From: UBA12481 sp942493265 | Lineage (GTDB): Bacteria; Bacteroidota; Bacteroidia; Bacteroidales; UBA12481 | NCBI GenBank assembly: GCA_942493265.1 | Contig: OW818688.1 | Location: 5,084,001-5,148,000 of the forward strand | Reading direction: 5' to 3' | DNA: 64,000 nucleotides | Shown here: positions 7,583 to 16,574 of the stretch, piece after piece | How the letters are laid out: every line of letters begins with the position of its first letter | How positions within the stretch are numbered: position 1 is the first letter of the stretch | Notes under the pieces: model-generated | What the model saw: only the letters and a program-made list of their open reading frames with translations | What the model was told of the DNA's origin: nothing | Database searches by the model: none | Made by a program: the position numbers and the translations under genes

Positions 7583-10576
7583 CTATTTTTCGCGCACGAT
7601 CAGCAGCCATCCCTGCTTGCTTTTAACCGGAACAGGATCATTCAGACTGAAAACACCGGCTTTCTGAAAATCTGCAATTTCAGGAGCCTGGATTTCAACT
7701 TTCGCGGGATCCAAACCCAAAGCTTTCCAGTCAAATATAAGCCTGATGCTGTGATCTTTATCATCAAAATTACCGATTGAAATGAGGGTTTGATCAGCCT
7801 TCACATAAGCCGTTGCCTTCACATTGGGTTGATTGGTTCGTACCGGACATCGCTTATCCCAGTAGCCGATCATTTTTGCCTCTGTAATTCCAAAAGCTTT
7901 CCAAAGGCTCCAAACCGGCCTCGGCGAAAATTCACCGTATGAATCACGCGCAGTAGCGCCATAAACCATTCCCAGAAACCGGTTGCCACCACCCTGCAGC
8001 ATCTCACTCATCTGCCCGAAGGGAATCCCTGAAAAAGTAACAAACCACTCATCAGGAGTCATTTTGTTGTAGCGGAAACTTTCTCCGAACCATAACCGGT
8101 CAACATAGGGAAAGAAGCCGGTATACTGGTTTGCCGGACCTCTTGAATACGCTGTATTGGAATGCAGGTCGATCAGGGCCCCCGGACGGTATTGCTCCAT
8201 GATTTTGCGCATACGCTTCATCACCGGGCGATCAAAGGATACATCATCCATGTAGAGCCCGTCGATTTTGTAATTTTCCAGCATCCAGCGAAGTCCTTCG
8301 AGATAGTAATTAATCCATCGCGACGATCCTTCCAGTACCAGGGCAGCATCGGAATTCTGTCCGGGCAATTCGGTGTACCACGCGGGTTTGTAGTCGTCGA
8401 TCAGATGCTCGCACTCCCATGGTAGCCCATATCCGACGCCTGCAGTGAAAATCTGATTTTTTAAACTTTTCAGTGCATATACCTCAGGACAATGAGTGGT
8501 AAGTTCCCGAACGGTGTAATAAAGCTTGACCTTCCTGTTTGCGTTATGCTGTTCTTCAATGTGTTTAATGAGCGAATCGCGCACCACAAACGGATAATTG
8601 ATATATGGATTCAGCGATTGAGCGTGGTGAATATTCCCAATATTTGCACCACCCTCCTCCGCAGCTTTTGTAAAACCTTTTGGATCTGAATGATAATAAC
8701 GTTGCGAAAAGTGTTTGGCCGGATCAACCGGGCGCACCGGGGTAATCAGCAGATCAAATCCGAAATTCATTGGTTCTGCAGTCACCTGTAAAGGTCCGGT
8801 GGACGCAACCAATGTGGCTTGCTGGTTTTTTTTCCCGGTTTCAGTAATCCTTCCTGCTCCTCCATTCGACCAGTTTTTCGGTGGCCCCGGTTTATAATCG
8901 GCAATCAGGGGTCCGTGGTAAACATCTCCGATAAACTCGACATGCAAACCCGATTGATCGCCCCCCATCCAATAGCTGTCATAAGGTCCTTTCCAGTCCC
9001 AGGTGAAACTTTCCGGCCGGTTGCCACCGCTGAAACCCGTTCCCATAAAGTATTCAGATGATTCGGGGGTATAAACGGATCGTACGCGGACATCCCTGAC
9101 GGAGATATCCTGTCCGGCAGCCGATAGTTGAATGTTATAGGAGAGATATCCATCGAATTCCATGTCGGCCGTACAATTGAACTTCAAGCCTTCTTGCAGG
9201 GATGAGGTTGTCCAGGATATCTTCCCAGCTGATATTTGCCTGATCGCCAGATTATCAGAGGTAAAAACAATTGTTCCGGAACCGGTTTCAACCTCAAAAC
9301 TGATGGGTTTTGCCAATACCTGGCGGTCATTAATTTCGATCGATCCCGGCAGTCCGCTCTGATCAAATTTTATTGTTTTTCCGGTAGCTTCGATGCTGTT
9401 CCCCGACAATACCATATCGCCAAAGGGTGCTACAGGCATATCATCAACACCGATGGTTGAGTTCAGCCATCGCATGCGCGAATGGCGCCACTCTTCTCCA
9501 TCGCCCCGGTCGGCAATAACCTGATCATCCACCCGGATAGTTATCAGGATCTCTTTTGTCACCGCACCATCAGCGGTGATGGTGGCGGTACCGGCATATT
9601 TACCGGTTTTCGCATCCCTTGGGATCTGAATTCCGCACCACAATGCCTGCACATTTCCTTTCGGCACATCCACCGCAAAACTGACCGGTTTTCCATCCCA
9701 GTTGGTACCACCCTGGTTAAAGCAGGTTACCGAATCCCTGCTGATTTTATGGGTACCCGAGATGAAATCGCTGAAAACAACCTGAACATTCCGCAAATCT
9801 GCCCTTACGGCCCAGAGGCCGATTTGCCAGCAATAAAACTCGTTTTTCAAAGCATTCCCGTCAAAGGAAAGGTCAGGTTTCCGTTTAGCCCAAAAAGCGG
9901 GAATCGTGTAGGGCAATCGGATCGGGAATGCCCGGTCCTCGGTATAAATCAGGAAATCTTCGGGATATTTTTCCGTTACAGCCTGAATTTCCTTTGCCGT
10001 TGCAATGAGTCCCATAGGAGTAAAGGCATCAAATTCCGACCGGCTTTCGATGCGTAAAATTTTGCCCTGCGGAAGGTTCATCCTGCTGTTTTCCACGGAA
10101 TCCACCCACTCTGGGTCAGCAGCATAATCCGGTGCCAGATAGTCGTTCCAGGGCTTTCCGTACCGGGCATCATCCCAGCGCCGTCGGAAAGTATACGGAA
10201 GATAATACACAAAATAATCCTTTTCTCCGGCTTGGGGCTTGAACGCGATTTCCCCTTTTTCCGATGAGAATTCAAGAACGTGTACATTGACTATCTCCTC
10301 TCCTGATGTAGCTCCGTACACAACTATTTTTTTGGTCTCCGGACGCAGGTCCGGACGACGCCATGGAACGGTAACCACCACTGCATTCAATTCCGGGTTG
10401 TCAACCCTGACCACTGCCCGGTGATTCCCTTTCCCGTCAGGAAGAAAGGCGGAATCGGCAACCACAAACGGAACAACGTCAGGAGCAAATGACTGGAACT
10501 GGCTCTCCCCATCGGGCTTGTTCGGCGAACAACCCAGCATAACAACCAGGCTGATCAAGGGTAAATATCTATTCAT
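7583..10576 (-). CDS. Putative glycoside hydrolase (DUF6067-type), lipoprotein
   Basis: 997 residues from the ATG at 10576. A longer frame begins at 10603 but overlaps the previous gene; starting at 10576 gives a clean lipoprotein signal (MNRYLPLISLVVMLGC, Cys16) and a 5-bp gap. The N-terminal 350 residues are beta-sandwich-like. A GH123/DUF6067-like signature (EEWRHSRMRWLNSTIGVDD) follows around residue 380. The C-terminal half looks like a TIM barrel with DGLYMDDVSF near residue 775, whose Asp cluster is the likely active site, then DLHSNT and RLWFGESF. The glycosidase family and substrate cannot be fixed from sequence alone. It is the last gene of the tight run MFS, GH109-like, URO-D-like, this gene, pointing to extracellular or periplasmic sugar release. 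Confidence 0.75.
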   Translation of the reverse strand: MNRYLPLISLVVMLGCSPNKPDGESQFQSFAPDVVPFVVADSAFLPDGKGNHRAVVRVDNPELNAVVVTVPWRRPDLRPETKKIVVYGATSGEEIVNVHVLEFSSEKGEIAFKPQAGEKDYFVYYLPYTFRRRWDDARYGKPWNDYLAPDYAADPEWVDSVENSRMNLPQGKILRIESRSEFDAFTPMGLIATAKEIQAVTEKYPEDFLIYTEDRAFPIRLPYTIPAFWAKRKPDLSFDGNALKNEFYCWQIGLWAVRADLRNVQVVFSDFISGTHKISRDSVTCFNQGGTNWDGKPVSFAVDVPKGNVQALWCGIQIPRDAKTGKYAGTATITADGAVTKEILITIRVDDQVIADRGDGEEWRHSRMRWLNSTIGVDDMPVAPFGDMVLSGNSIEATGKTIKFDQSGLPGSIEINDRQVLAKPISFEVETGSGTIVFTSDNLAIRQISAGKISWTTSSLQEGLKFNCTADMEFDGYLSYNIQLSAAGQDISVRDVRVRSVYTPESSEYFMGTGFSGGNRPESFTWDWKGPYDSYWMGGDQSGLHVEFIGDVYHGPLIADYKPGPPKNWSNGGAGRITETGKKNQQATLVASTGPLQVTAEPMNFGFDLLITPVRPVDPAKHFSQRYYHSDPKGFTKAAEEGGANIGNIHHAQSLNPYINYPFVVRDSLIKHIEEQHNANRKVKLYYTVRELTTHCPEVYALKSLKNQIFTAGVGYGLPWECEHLIDDYKPAWYTELPGQNSDAALVLEGSSRWINYYLEGLRWMLENYKIDGLYMDDVSFDRPVMKRMRKIMEQYRPGALIDLHSNTAYSRGPANQYTGFFPYVDRLWFGESFRYNKMTPDEWFVTFSGIPFGQMSEMLQGGGNRFLGMVYGATARDSYGEFSPRPVWSLWKAFGITEAKMIGYWDKRCPVRTNQPNVKATAYVKADQTLISIGNFDDKDHSIRLIFDWKALGLDPAKVEIQAPEIADFQKAGVFSLNDPVPVKSKQGWLLIVREK

Positions 10577-10581
10577 TCCGA

Positions 10582-11661
10582 TCAGTATAATCTCCCAGCA
10601 CATATTAATCCTCTCCGCTCCAGTTCTTTATGAATGATCAATCCATTACGGGTGTCATAATCCGCTTCCATATGATAGGCTATCTGAAGGGGTCCACCCT
10701 GGTTTTCGTCTAAAGTTTTATCCAGCCAGCTGATTACCCCTGACTGCGAAGTGCCTTCCAGCAAAACATCGGTTGGCGGAAACACATTGATCTCAAAGTC
10801 TTTGCCCAGGATTTTCCTGATCCCGAGAATGGAGGTTCCGGATCCGGTATCGATAATTTTTAAGTGATGAATATGGGAAACCGGTTCGATCAGGTGGTTG
10901 GATGGTCCGCACGAATGCAGCCGGATTGCCCCTAGCCGGTCGCCCAGCTGACTGATATAGGGAACCACAAAATCTTCATACAACTCAGAGGAGATCATCG
11001 TTCCGGCACACTCCCCCACATGAACCGATGTGACAGGCAGCTTGCCGGAGGCCGCAAAATGTTGTATCAGAATAATATACGCATCAACAATCCATTGATG
11101 AATGGCATGGGCAAGATCCGGGTCCGACATCATGATGGTCATGATATTATCTCCGGTCAGCTTCAGCGAGGTGGTAATGACCCCATGAATGGTGGCCCTG
11201 CCCGATTCATCCCAGAAAAACGGCGGGATCACCCTCATTCCGGGATGGTTTTCACTGATCAGCTGCATCTGTTCATGCATCTGCCGGATCAGCGGATGTT
11301 CCAATATTGTTTCAATCACCGGCAACTCCTCAATGGCGGAAATATTCTCCAATGGTTTGCCCAGCACATCCGAGTCGGTGTTTTCAAAAAAGGAAAACTG
11401 TGCCCCTAACAGGGCGGCCAGAATCATATTCGGCTGAATAGCTCCCACAAGTATCTGGTTTTCATTAACATAACCGGCCTGCATGAGATTATCCTCCATA
11501 TTGTATATGGCATAATCGGGAAAATATTCCCGTACAAAGCGGTTTATCTGCTGATCCTGTTCCCACCGGAATATCGGATCCAGGTAATACTGATCTCTAA
11601 AAACAAACCCTCCGTGCTTATGCAGCCATCCTTTGGAAACACTGGCCTGAATCTTAATCAT
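10582..11661 (-). CDS. URO-D superfamily protein, MtaA/CmuA-type methyltransferase-like
   Basis: 359 residues, cytoplasmic, with no signal peptide. It has the uroporphyrinogen-decarboxylase superfamily fold pattern. It carries HSCG (His249, Cys251) and a Cys close to the C-terminus (Cys354, in LICAGRLY), the His-x-Cys...Cys zinc-thiolate set of MtaA/MtbA-type methyltransferases. A second HVGEC (214-218) is also present. HemE enzymes lack this set and keep an N-terminal Arg-rich substrate motif that I do not see here. It is therefore more likely to act on a methyl or corrinoid-linked substrate than in haem synthesis. No corrinoid protein is encoded nearby. It sits 18 bp after a GH109-like gene and 5 bp before a glycosidase gene, so it should belong to the sugar pathway. 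Its reaction is unknown. Confidence 0.8.
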   Translation of the reverse strand: MIKIQASVSKGWLHKHGGFVFRDQYYLDPIFRWEQDQQINRFVREYFPDYAIYNMEDNLMQAGYVNENQILVGAIQPNMILAALLGAQFSFFENTDSDVLGKPLENISAIEELPVIETILEHPLIRQMHEQMQLISENHPGMRVIPPFFWDESGRATIHGVITTSLKLTGDNIMTIMMSDPDLAHAIHQWIVDAYIILIQHFAASGKLPVTSVHVGECAGTMISSELYEDFVVPYISQLGDRLGAIRLHSCGPSNHLIEPVSHIHHLKIIDTGSGTSILGIRKILGKDFEINVFPPTDVLLEGTSQSGVISWLDKTLDENQGGPLQIAYHMEADYDTRNGLIIHKELERRGLICAGRLY

Positions 11662-11679
11662 AACGGCATTCTCCTGGGT

Positions 11680-12990
11680 TTAAACTTTTTTCTCAACTGC
11701 AAACCAGGGCTTATTGGTCTGCCACTTACCTTTTGTAAAATCAGGAAAAGAAACCGGTGCACCTTTTTCAATGGACATTCCTGATAATTCAACAATGGCA
11801 GTCATTACAGCTGAATCATACACATCTATGGGGGTCGGGCCTTTTACCCTGACGGCCTCCACAAACCGGTCAAGCATGATAAAGTCGGTGCCTCCATGCG
11901 ATTGTGCCGAAAAATCGCTGTGCCACCATTGATGGTTATACTTCTCCTCATAGGGTTTCCAGGGCTCCCAGGTGTGGTATTCAGGACTCTTCCCCTCCAG
12001 ATAAACCGAACTCTTTTCTTCATCATATACCCCAAGGGTGCCCTGAAGCATCCAGCGATTGGAGTAAGGTCGCGGCAACTGCATATCCATATTGATGACC
12101 AGCGTTTTACCCATTTTTGTCTTTAACAGGGAGGTGATGATATCGCCCTGCCGGTAATTCAGGTTCGCATTGGGGTGATCCTTTCCGAATTTCCTCCTGA
12201 TGTAAGCATTTATGCCTTTCGACGCAGAGGCGGTGGAATATATCTCGGTAAAAACATCCCCGCAATTGATATCCATCCAGCTGAGAACCGGCCCTACGCT
12301 GTGAGTGGGATATTGATCCCGGTTGTACTTCAGCAGGTATTCGGCCGGCCATTTCTGAGCTCCGGTTTCGCTGTCGAAAAACCAGTGATCTATGCAGTCG
12401 TGCGAATGTGCGCAATGGCAATGAACGATTTCACCCAGCATGCCCAGCCTTTTCATATTCAGCACAGCCAGGTTATCCTGACGGAAGCTCCAGTTTTCCA
12501 GCATCATGCAGGGGATACCGGTTTTCTCGGATGTTTCCACCAGCTTCCAGGTATCTTCAACGGTCAGGGCTGCCGGCACCTCGATTCCCGGGTAAATGCC
12601 CTTATTCATGGCATGCAGGGCAATGGCCGCATGTGAATCCCAATAAGTGGCAATAATCACGCAATCAAGTTTCTCCCGGTCGAGCATTTCCTTCCAGGTA
12701 TTTTCGTCATTGCAATAGACCTTCGGACGAGCTTTGCCAGCCTTCTGGCAAATATTGGCAGCATTCTCGGCTTTCGACCGGGTAAGGTCACAAACCGCAA
12801 CAATCTCAACTCCCTCAAGAGTTAACAAGGTGCCAACATGACCCGTTCCACGGTTGCCGGTTCCGATCACTCCGGCCTTTACTGTTTTCCCCACCGGTTC
12901 ATCAGCCCTTCCATCGATTGACAATGCACTCAAACCCAATGTGGCAATGGTTCCTCTTTCGATGAACCCTCTTCTGGTAATATTTTTCAT
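11680..12990 (-). CDS. Gfo/Idh/MocA oxidoreductase, GH109-like, Tat-exported
   Basis: 436 residues. The N-terminus has a twin-arginine signal (TRRGFIERG, Arg6-Arg7, then a hydrophobic stretch), so it should be exported folded with its cofactor. The Rossmann nucleotide-binding motif is GTGNRGTGH (43-51), followed by CDLT. EVPAALTVEDTW and YPTHSVGP (227-234) match the NAD-dependent glycosidase family GH109, founded on alpha-N-acetylgalactosaminidases. In that family NAD stays bound and is recycled within each hydrolysis cycle. A His/Cys-rich stretch (CHCAHSHDC, 191-199) could be near the active site. It begins 1 bp after the MFS stop and is followed by the URO-D-like gene after 18 bp. Substrate is not provable; other Gfo/Idh activities remain possible. 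Confidence 0.85.
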   Translation of the reverse strand: MKNITRRGFIERGTIATLGLSALSIDGRADEPVGKTVKAGVIGTGNRGTGHVGTLLTLEGVEIVAVCDLTRSKAENAANICQKAGKARPKVYCNDENTWKEMLDREKLDCVIIATYWDSHAAIALHAMNKGIYPGIEVPAALTVEDTWKLVETSEKTGIPCMMLENWSFRQDNLAVLNMKRLGMLGEIVHCHCAHSHDCIDHWFFDSETGAQKWPAEYLLKYNRDQYPTHSVGPVLSWMDINCGDVFTEIYSTASASKGINAYIRRKFGKDHPNANLNYRQGDIITSLLKTKMGKTLVINMDMQLPRPYSNRWMLQGTLGVYDEEKSSVYLEGKSPEYHTWEPWKPYEEKYNHQWWHSDFSAQSHGGTDFIMLDRFVEAVRVKGPTPIDVYDSAVMTAIVELSGMSIEKGAPVSFPDFTKGKWQTNKPWFAVEKKV

Positions 12991-12991
12991 T

Positions 12992-14272
12992 TTAAACAGT
13001 TTTTACCCGTTTCCCCAATTTATGACCATAAATTGCATAATACAGAATAAAAAAGTAAGCGGGGAGGACAATGATATAGGCCTTTTGCGGATCTGCAACA
13101 TCTGCCAGGCGGCCATACAGGAGCGGTAGCAGGGCTCCGCCAAGATTACCCATGATCAGCAGGGATGACCCGATGCGGGTAAACCTGCCCAGTCCCTCCA
13201 GTGCCAGTGGCCAAACCGATGGCCATATCAATGCGTTGGCCAACCCCAGCAGGGCAATGAACACCACGGAGGCCATTTTAGGCAGCCCGATCGCTGCAAT
13301 GGCCAGCATAATCCCAAGTATTGCACAGGCTTTCAATGCCTTCACCTGTGATATATAACGGGGAATGGCAATGGTTCCGATCGTATAACCGATGATCGAT
13401 GCGAGCATTGTGAGGGAGGTGAAATGTTTTGCAATGGATATTGGAATTCCCACACTGAGCCCATAGCTGATAATGGTATCGCCGGCAATGATTTCCAAAC
13501 CGACATCACAAAAAATGGCAATCACGCCCAATAAAAGGAATGGATACTGAAAGATACTTGTTCTGGAAGAATGTCCATCCTGCTCATCACCGGCATTTTG
13601 AATGTTCGGATCAATTTCCGGCAATCGCGAGATTTTCACCAGGATACCAACTACCACCAGAATCGCAGCCATCGCCAGATAAGGGATGATGATCCTGGCA
13701 GCCAGCTCGTCTAGGGCGGCAGCTTTCTGAATCACATCCATCTGATTCAGCTTAACCAGCAAAGCATCACCATCTTTTAACGCCATCACACCAAACAGGT
13801 AGGTCGCAATAATCCCTGCCGACTTATTGCAGATTCCCATAATACTAATCCTTTGCGCAGCGCTCTCAATGGGTCCCAGAATGGTAATGTATGGATTGGC
13901 AGCGGTTTGCAGGACAGCCAGACCGGTTCCCATGATAAACAGTCCCGACAGGAAAAAGAAATAAGTGCGGGTTATCGCTGCAGGAATAAACAGAAGTGCC
14001 CCGGCAGCCATAACAAACAACCCGATCATCATCCCCCCTTTTAATCCGGTTCTTTTCAGTACCCACGACGATGGAATTGCCATGATAACATAAGCGATGT
14101 AAAAGGAAAAAGCCACGAGATAAGACTCGAAATGATTGAGTTCGCAGGAGATTTTCAGATAGGGGATCAGAATGCCGTTGAGCCAGGTAATGAATCCGAA
14201 AATAAAAAAGAAAACACCAATGGTTCCGATCGTGATCCAATTAGCCTGATGGTTTTTATCGGGATTATGCAT
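12992..14272 (-). CDS. MFS sugar transporter (FucP/GluP type)
   Basis: 426 residues with about 12 membrane helices, in the sugar:H+ symporter subgroup that contains fucose and glucose/galactose permeases of Bacteroidota. Visible signatures are FFFIFGFITWLNGILIPYLK near the N-terminus, a helix-2/3 loop VLKRTGLKGGM, LQTAANPYITILGP around residues 120-133, and ANALIWPSVWPLALEGLGRF in the C-terminal half. It should carry a mono- or disaccharide across the inner membrane. It is the first of four tightly packed genes (1-bp gap to the GH109-like gene), downstream of a sensor kinase gene (66-bp gap), so transport, hydrolysis and sensing seem linked. Confidence 0.88.
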   Translation of the reverse strand: MHNPDKNHQANWITIGTIGVFFFIFGFITWLNGILIPYLKISCELNHFESYLVAFSFYIAYVIMAIPSSWVLKRTGLKGGMMIGLFVMAAGALLFIPAAITRTYFFFLSGLFIMGTGLAVLQTAANPYITILGPIESAAQRISIMGICNKSAGIIATYLFGVMALKDGDALLVKLNQMDVIQKAAALDELAARIIIPYLAMAAILVVVGILVKISRLPEIDPNIQNAGDEQDGHSSRTSIFQYPFLLLGVIAIFCDVGLEIIAGDTIISYGLSVGIPISIAKHFTSLTMLASIIGYTIGTIAIPRYISQVKALKACAILGIMLAIAAIGLPKMASVVFIALLGLANALIWPSVWPLALEGLGRFTRIGSSLLIMGNLGGALLPLLYGRLADVADPQKAYIIVLPAYFFILYYAIYGHKLGKRVKTV

Positions 14273-14338
14273 GCTTATTACAGGTCAGATAGTAAAAGTA
14301 AAAAAAGAAGCGGAAATGTCGTCCTGCATTCACAAAAC

Positions 14339-16486
14339 TCAATCATTCCCGATAATCCTGATAATAATCCTGGTCCCGGCAGGCTTGCAATTTTCGCCAA
14401 ACAGATCCTCCACTTCCTGCCTGATCCGGATGCCATAAAGCGCTTTCATCGACTCCCGGATTTTTTCCAGTGCATGATTTCCGGTACCGGTACTCTCCAA
14501 ATCAGGCACATGTGAATTTCCCCGACCGACTCCATTGTCTTCAACTATGATTACCAGCGACTTATCCTCTTCGCGGATATCAATACGCAGGCGCCCCAGG
14601 TTTTCATTCGGATTATGGATACCATAATCAGTTAAACCATGTTTGATGGCATTCTCAACATGATTCTGAATTAACATCTTGGGAATCAAAAAACCCAAAT
14701 CAGCATCATCATCCACATTTAATTCCAGACAAAACCCGTTCTCAAACCGGATTCGCTGCAGCTCAACATAGTTCATTACAAATTCAATCTCATCCTTTAA
14801 CGGTACCAGGATTTGATCGGAATTATGCAAATGCGTTCGTAATAACCTGCTGAAATGATTGATAAAGTGGTCGACCCCCATTTTATCCCCCGACATTGAA
14901 AGGGCCGACAGAGTGTTCAACGCATTGAAAGTAAAATGCGGATCAAGCTGGTTCCGGACGGCTTTTAACTGATATTCCAACACTTCCTTCCGGGCATTTT
15001 CCTGACGGGCGATTTGCTGAGACTGAATAAAGCGGATGAAATTTATAAAACCAAAAAAGCCGCCGATCAAGCCCAGCAGGATCAGATACTGCCAATATTG
15101 CCAGGGGTTTGCCGATACGGAAACCAGAAACTCCTTGTTCTGACTGGATAATAGAAACTGATGGATTCCATCCTCTTTGCCAGCCCAGCATATCCTGAAG
15201 TAACTTTCCGTGGTATTAAGATCAAGCTCTCCCAGGTTCTTCAAGTGTTTATCCAGAAAAAGGATTGATTGGCGGTCCCCATCCTCCAGAATGGCATATT
15301 CAATCCGGGGCAAACCTGCCTGATAATTAAATATCTGAATTTCATTACTGTTGTAATCCAATAATATTGAATCTGTTACAACGTTATTTAAAACTATATA
15401 CCTCTTTTCACCCGATTTATCCCGGAACAGCTGACCCTCTCCGCTCGCCGATTTAGAAATCGTCAGAATTCTTTGATAAAAGCTATTTTTATCTGGATCT
15501 TCCGGTTGAATTGAAAAGTCGGGATAAACCTTATACCATGAAGGGTATTTTCGATTCTGATTTCCCGATACCAGAATATGCAGATTAACCGCTTCACCAT
15601 TTTTGAAAAGCAAAGGGCTTGCAGCCCCGAACTCACCACCTGTCGGAACCGGCGGCACCCGGTAATTCAGGTGATCATCCAAAACCACAAACCAAGAACA
15701 GGTATCCGGATACGCGATTTCAACACCGTAATAGTTCTTGGAAGAATAATTTGTACAAAAAAGCTCGTACCGCCCATCTCCGTCGAAATCGAGGATCAGT
15801 GGATCGGAATATCCTGTGCCCGATAATGGCGAACTCCAAATACTATCAGCCTTAATATCATATGCATACAATTTCCGGGGCTGATATCCCAAATTGACAA
15901 ACAAGGAAAAAATCAACTCATCGGAGCCATCCCGGTTAAGGTCGAAAAACCGGGCATCGCAAATTTGCACTATTGCATCAGGCTCAGATTCTCCTATGGT
16001 ATCAACCAACCTGTTTTTTACCGGATGAGTCAAATCTCCGTAGGGCTCAACAATATTTAGCAGGATTAAATTCTCCTTTTGCGAAAAACAAACGATCTCC
16101 AGACTGCTATCCCTATCGTAATTACCAATATAGTAACCGATTGTACTCTTGCTGACCATACCCTGAAAATTCCACTGATCCAATATCGTAGTCCCGAATG
16201 GATAAACTTTTAACATGGAATTCAAACCTACCCCGTTTGCCAGCAGAAATCGCTGCGGATTGGCATCCAGATTCAGGTCAGCATAATAATTATAAACGTC
16301 GCCGGGAGGATCAGGAATCGAATTGGTTCCTTGAATCTCAAATATATATGGGGCCCGATTGAATCCAAGCAGATAAAATACAAGGGCACCCAGCAGGGTT
16401 GCAATAAACCCGCTGTGCGTGATAATCCTGCCAATCCTTGACTTCAAGGCTCGCCTCAGGAGGGAAATCAGTAAAAATTCGGACAT
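14339..16486 (-). CDS. LytS-type sensor histidine kinase with FG-GAP/VCBS-like sensor domain
   Basis: 715 residues. Membrane helix 1 is near 23-41, and a large extracytoplasmic domain runs from about 45 to 460. It contains calcium-loop-like motifs FDLNRDGSDE (181-190) and LDFDGDGRYE (232-241), as in FG-GAP/VCBS propeller repeats. Membrane helix 2 is near 466-485. A short coiled coil leads to a His_kinase domain of the LytS/YehU class: RNQLDPHFTFNALN with phospho-acceptor His517, and an ATPase region with NHVENAIKHGL and EDNGVGRG. The usual partner is a LytTR response regulator, but none is in the window. It may be co-transcribed with the sugar operon, so it is a candidate sensor for that sugar. 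The ligand is unknown. Confidence 0.88.
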   Translation of the reverse strand: MSEFLLISLLRRALKSRIGRIITHSGFIATLLGALVFYLLGFNRAPYIFEIQGTNSIPDPPGDVYNYYADLNLDANPQRFLLANGVGLNSMLKVYPFGTTILDQWNFQGMVSKSTIGYYIGNYDRDSSLEIVCFSQKENLILLNIVEPYGDLTHPVKNRLVDTIGESEPDAIVQICDARFFDLNRDGSDELIFSLFVNLGYQPRKLYAYDIKADSIWSSPLSGTGYSDPLILDFDGDGRYELFCTNYSSKNYYGVEIAYPDTCSWFVVLDDHLNYRVPPVPTGGEFGAASPLLFKNGEAVNLHILVSGNQNRKYPSWYKVYPDFSIQPEDPDKNSFYQRILTISKSASGEGQLFRDKSGEKRYIVLNNVVTDSILLDYNSNEIQIFNYQAGLPRIEYAILEDGDRQSILFLDKHLKNLGELDLNTTESYFRICWAGKEDGIHQFLLSSQNKEFLVSVSANPWQYWQYLILLGLIGGFFGFINFIRFIQSQQIARQENARKEVLEYQLKAVRNQLDPHFTFNALNTLSALSMSGDKMGVDHFINHFSRLLRTHLHNSDQILVPLKDEIEFVMNYVELQRIRFENGFCLELNVDDDADLGFLIPKMLIQNHVENAIKHGLTDYGIHNPNENLGRLRIDIREEDKSLVIIVEDNGVGRGNSHVPDLESTGTGNHALEKIRESMKALYGIRIRQEVEDLFGENCKPAGTRIIIRIIGND

Positions 16487-16574
16487 GGTGGTTCAGATCA
16501 GGGTTCCGGAATCCGAAGATAACGAAAATCTATAAATCAACCATCAGGAATTGGAAAGGAAGTGTTGCAAAAAA

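Noticed and set aside
9482..10057. 191-codon plus-strand open frame opposite the glycosidase gene
   Set aside because: It lies antisense inside a gene with strong domain and lipoprotein evidence and shows no recognisable family.
10582..11661. HemE (uroporphyrinogen decarboxylase) for haem synthesis
   Set aside because: His249-x-Cys251 and Cys354 point to the methyltransferase branch, and the neighbours are sugar genes, not haem genes.
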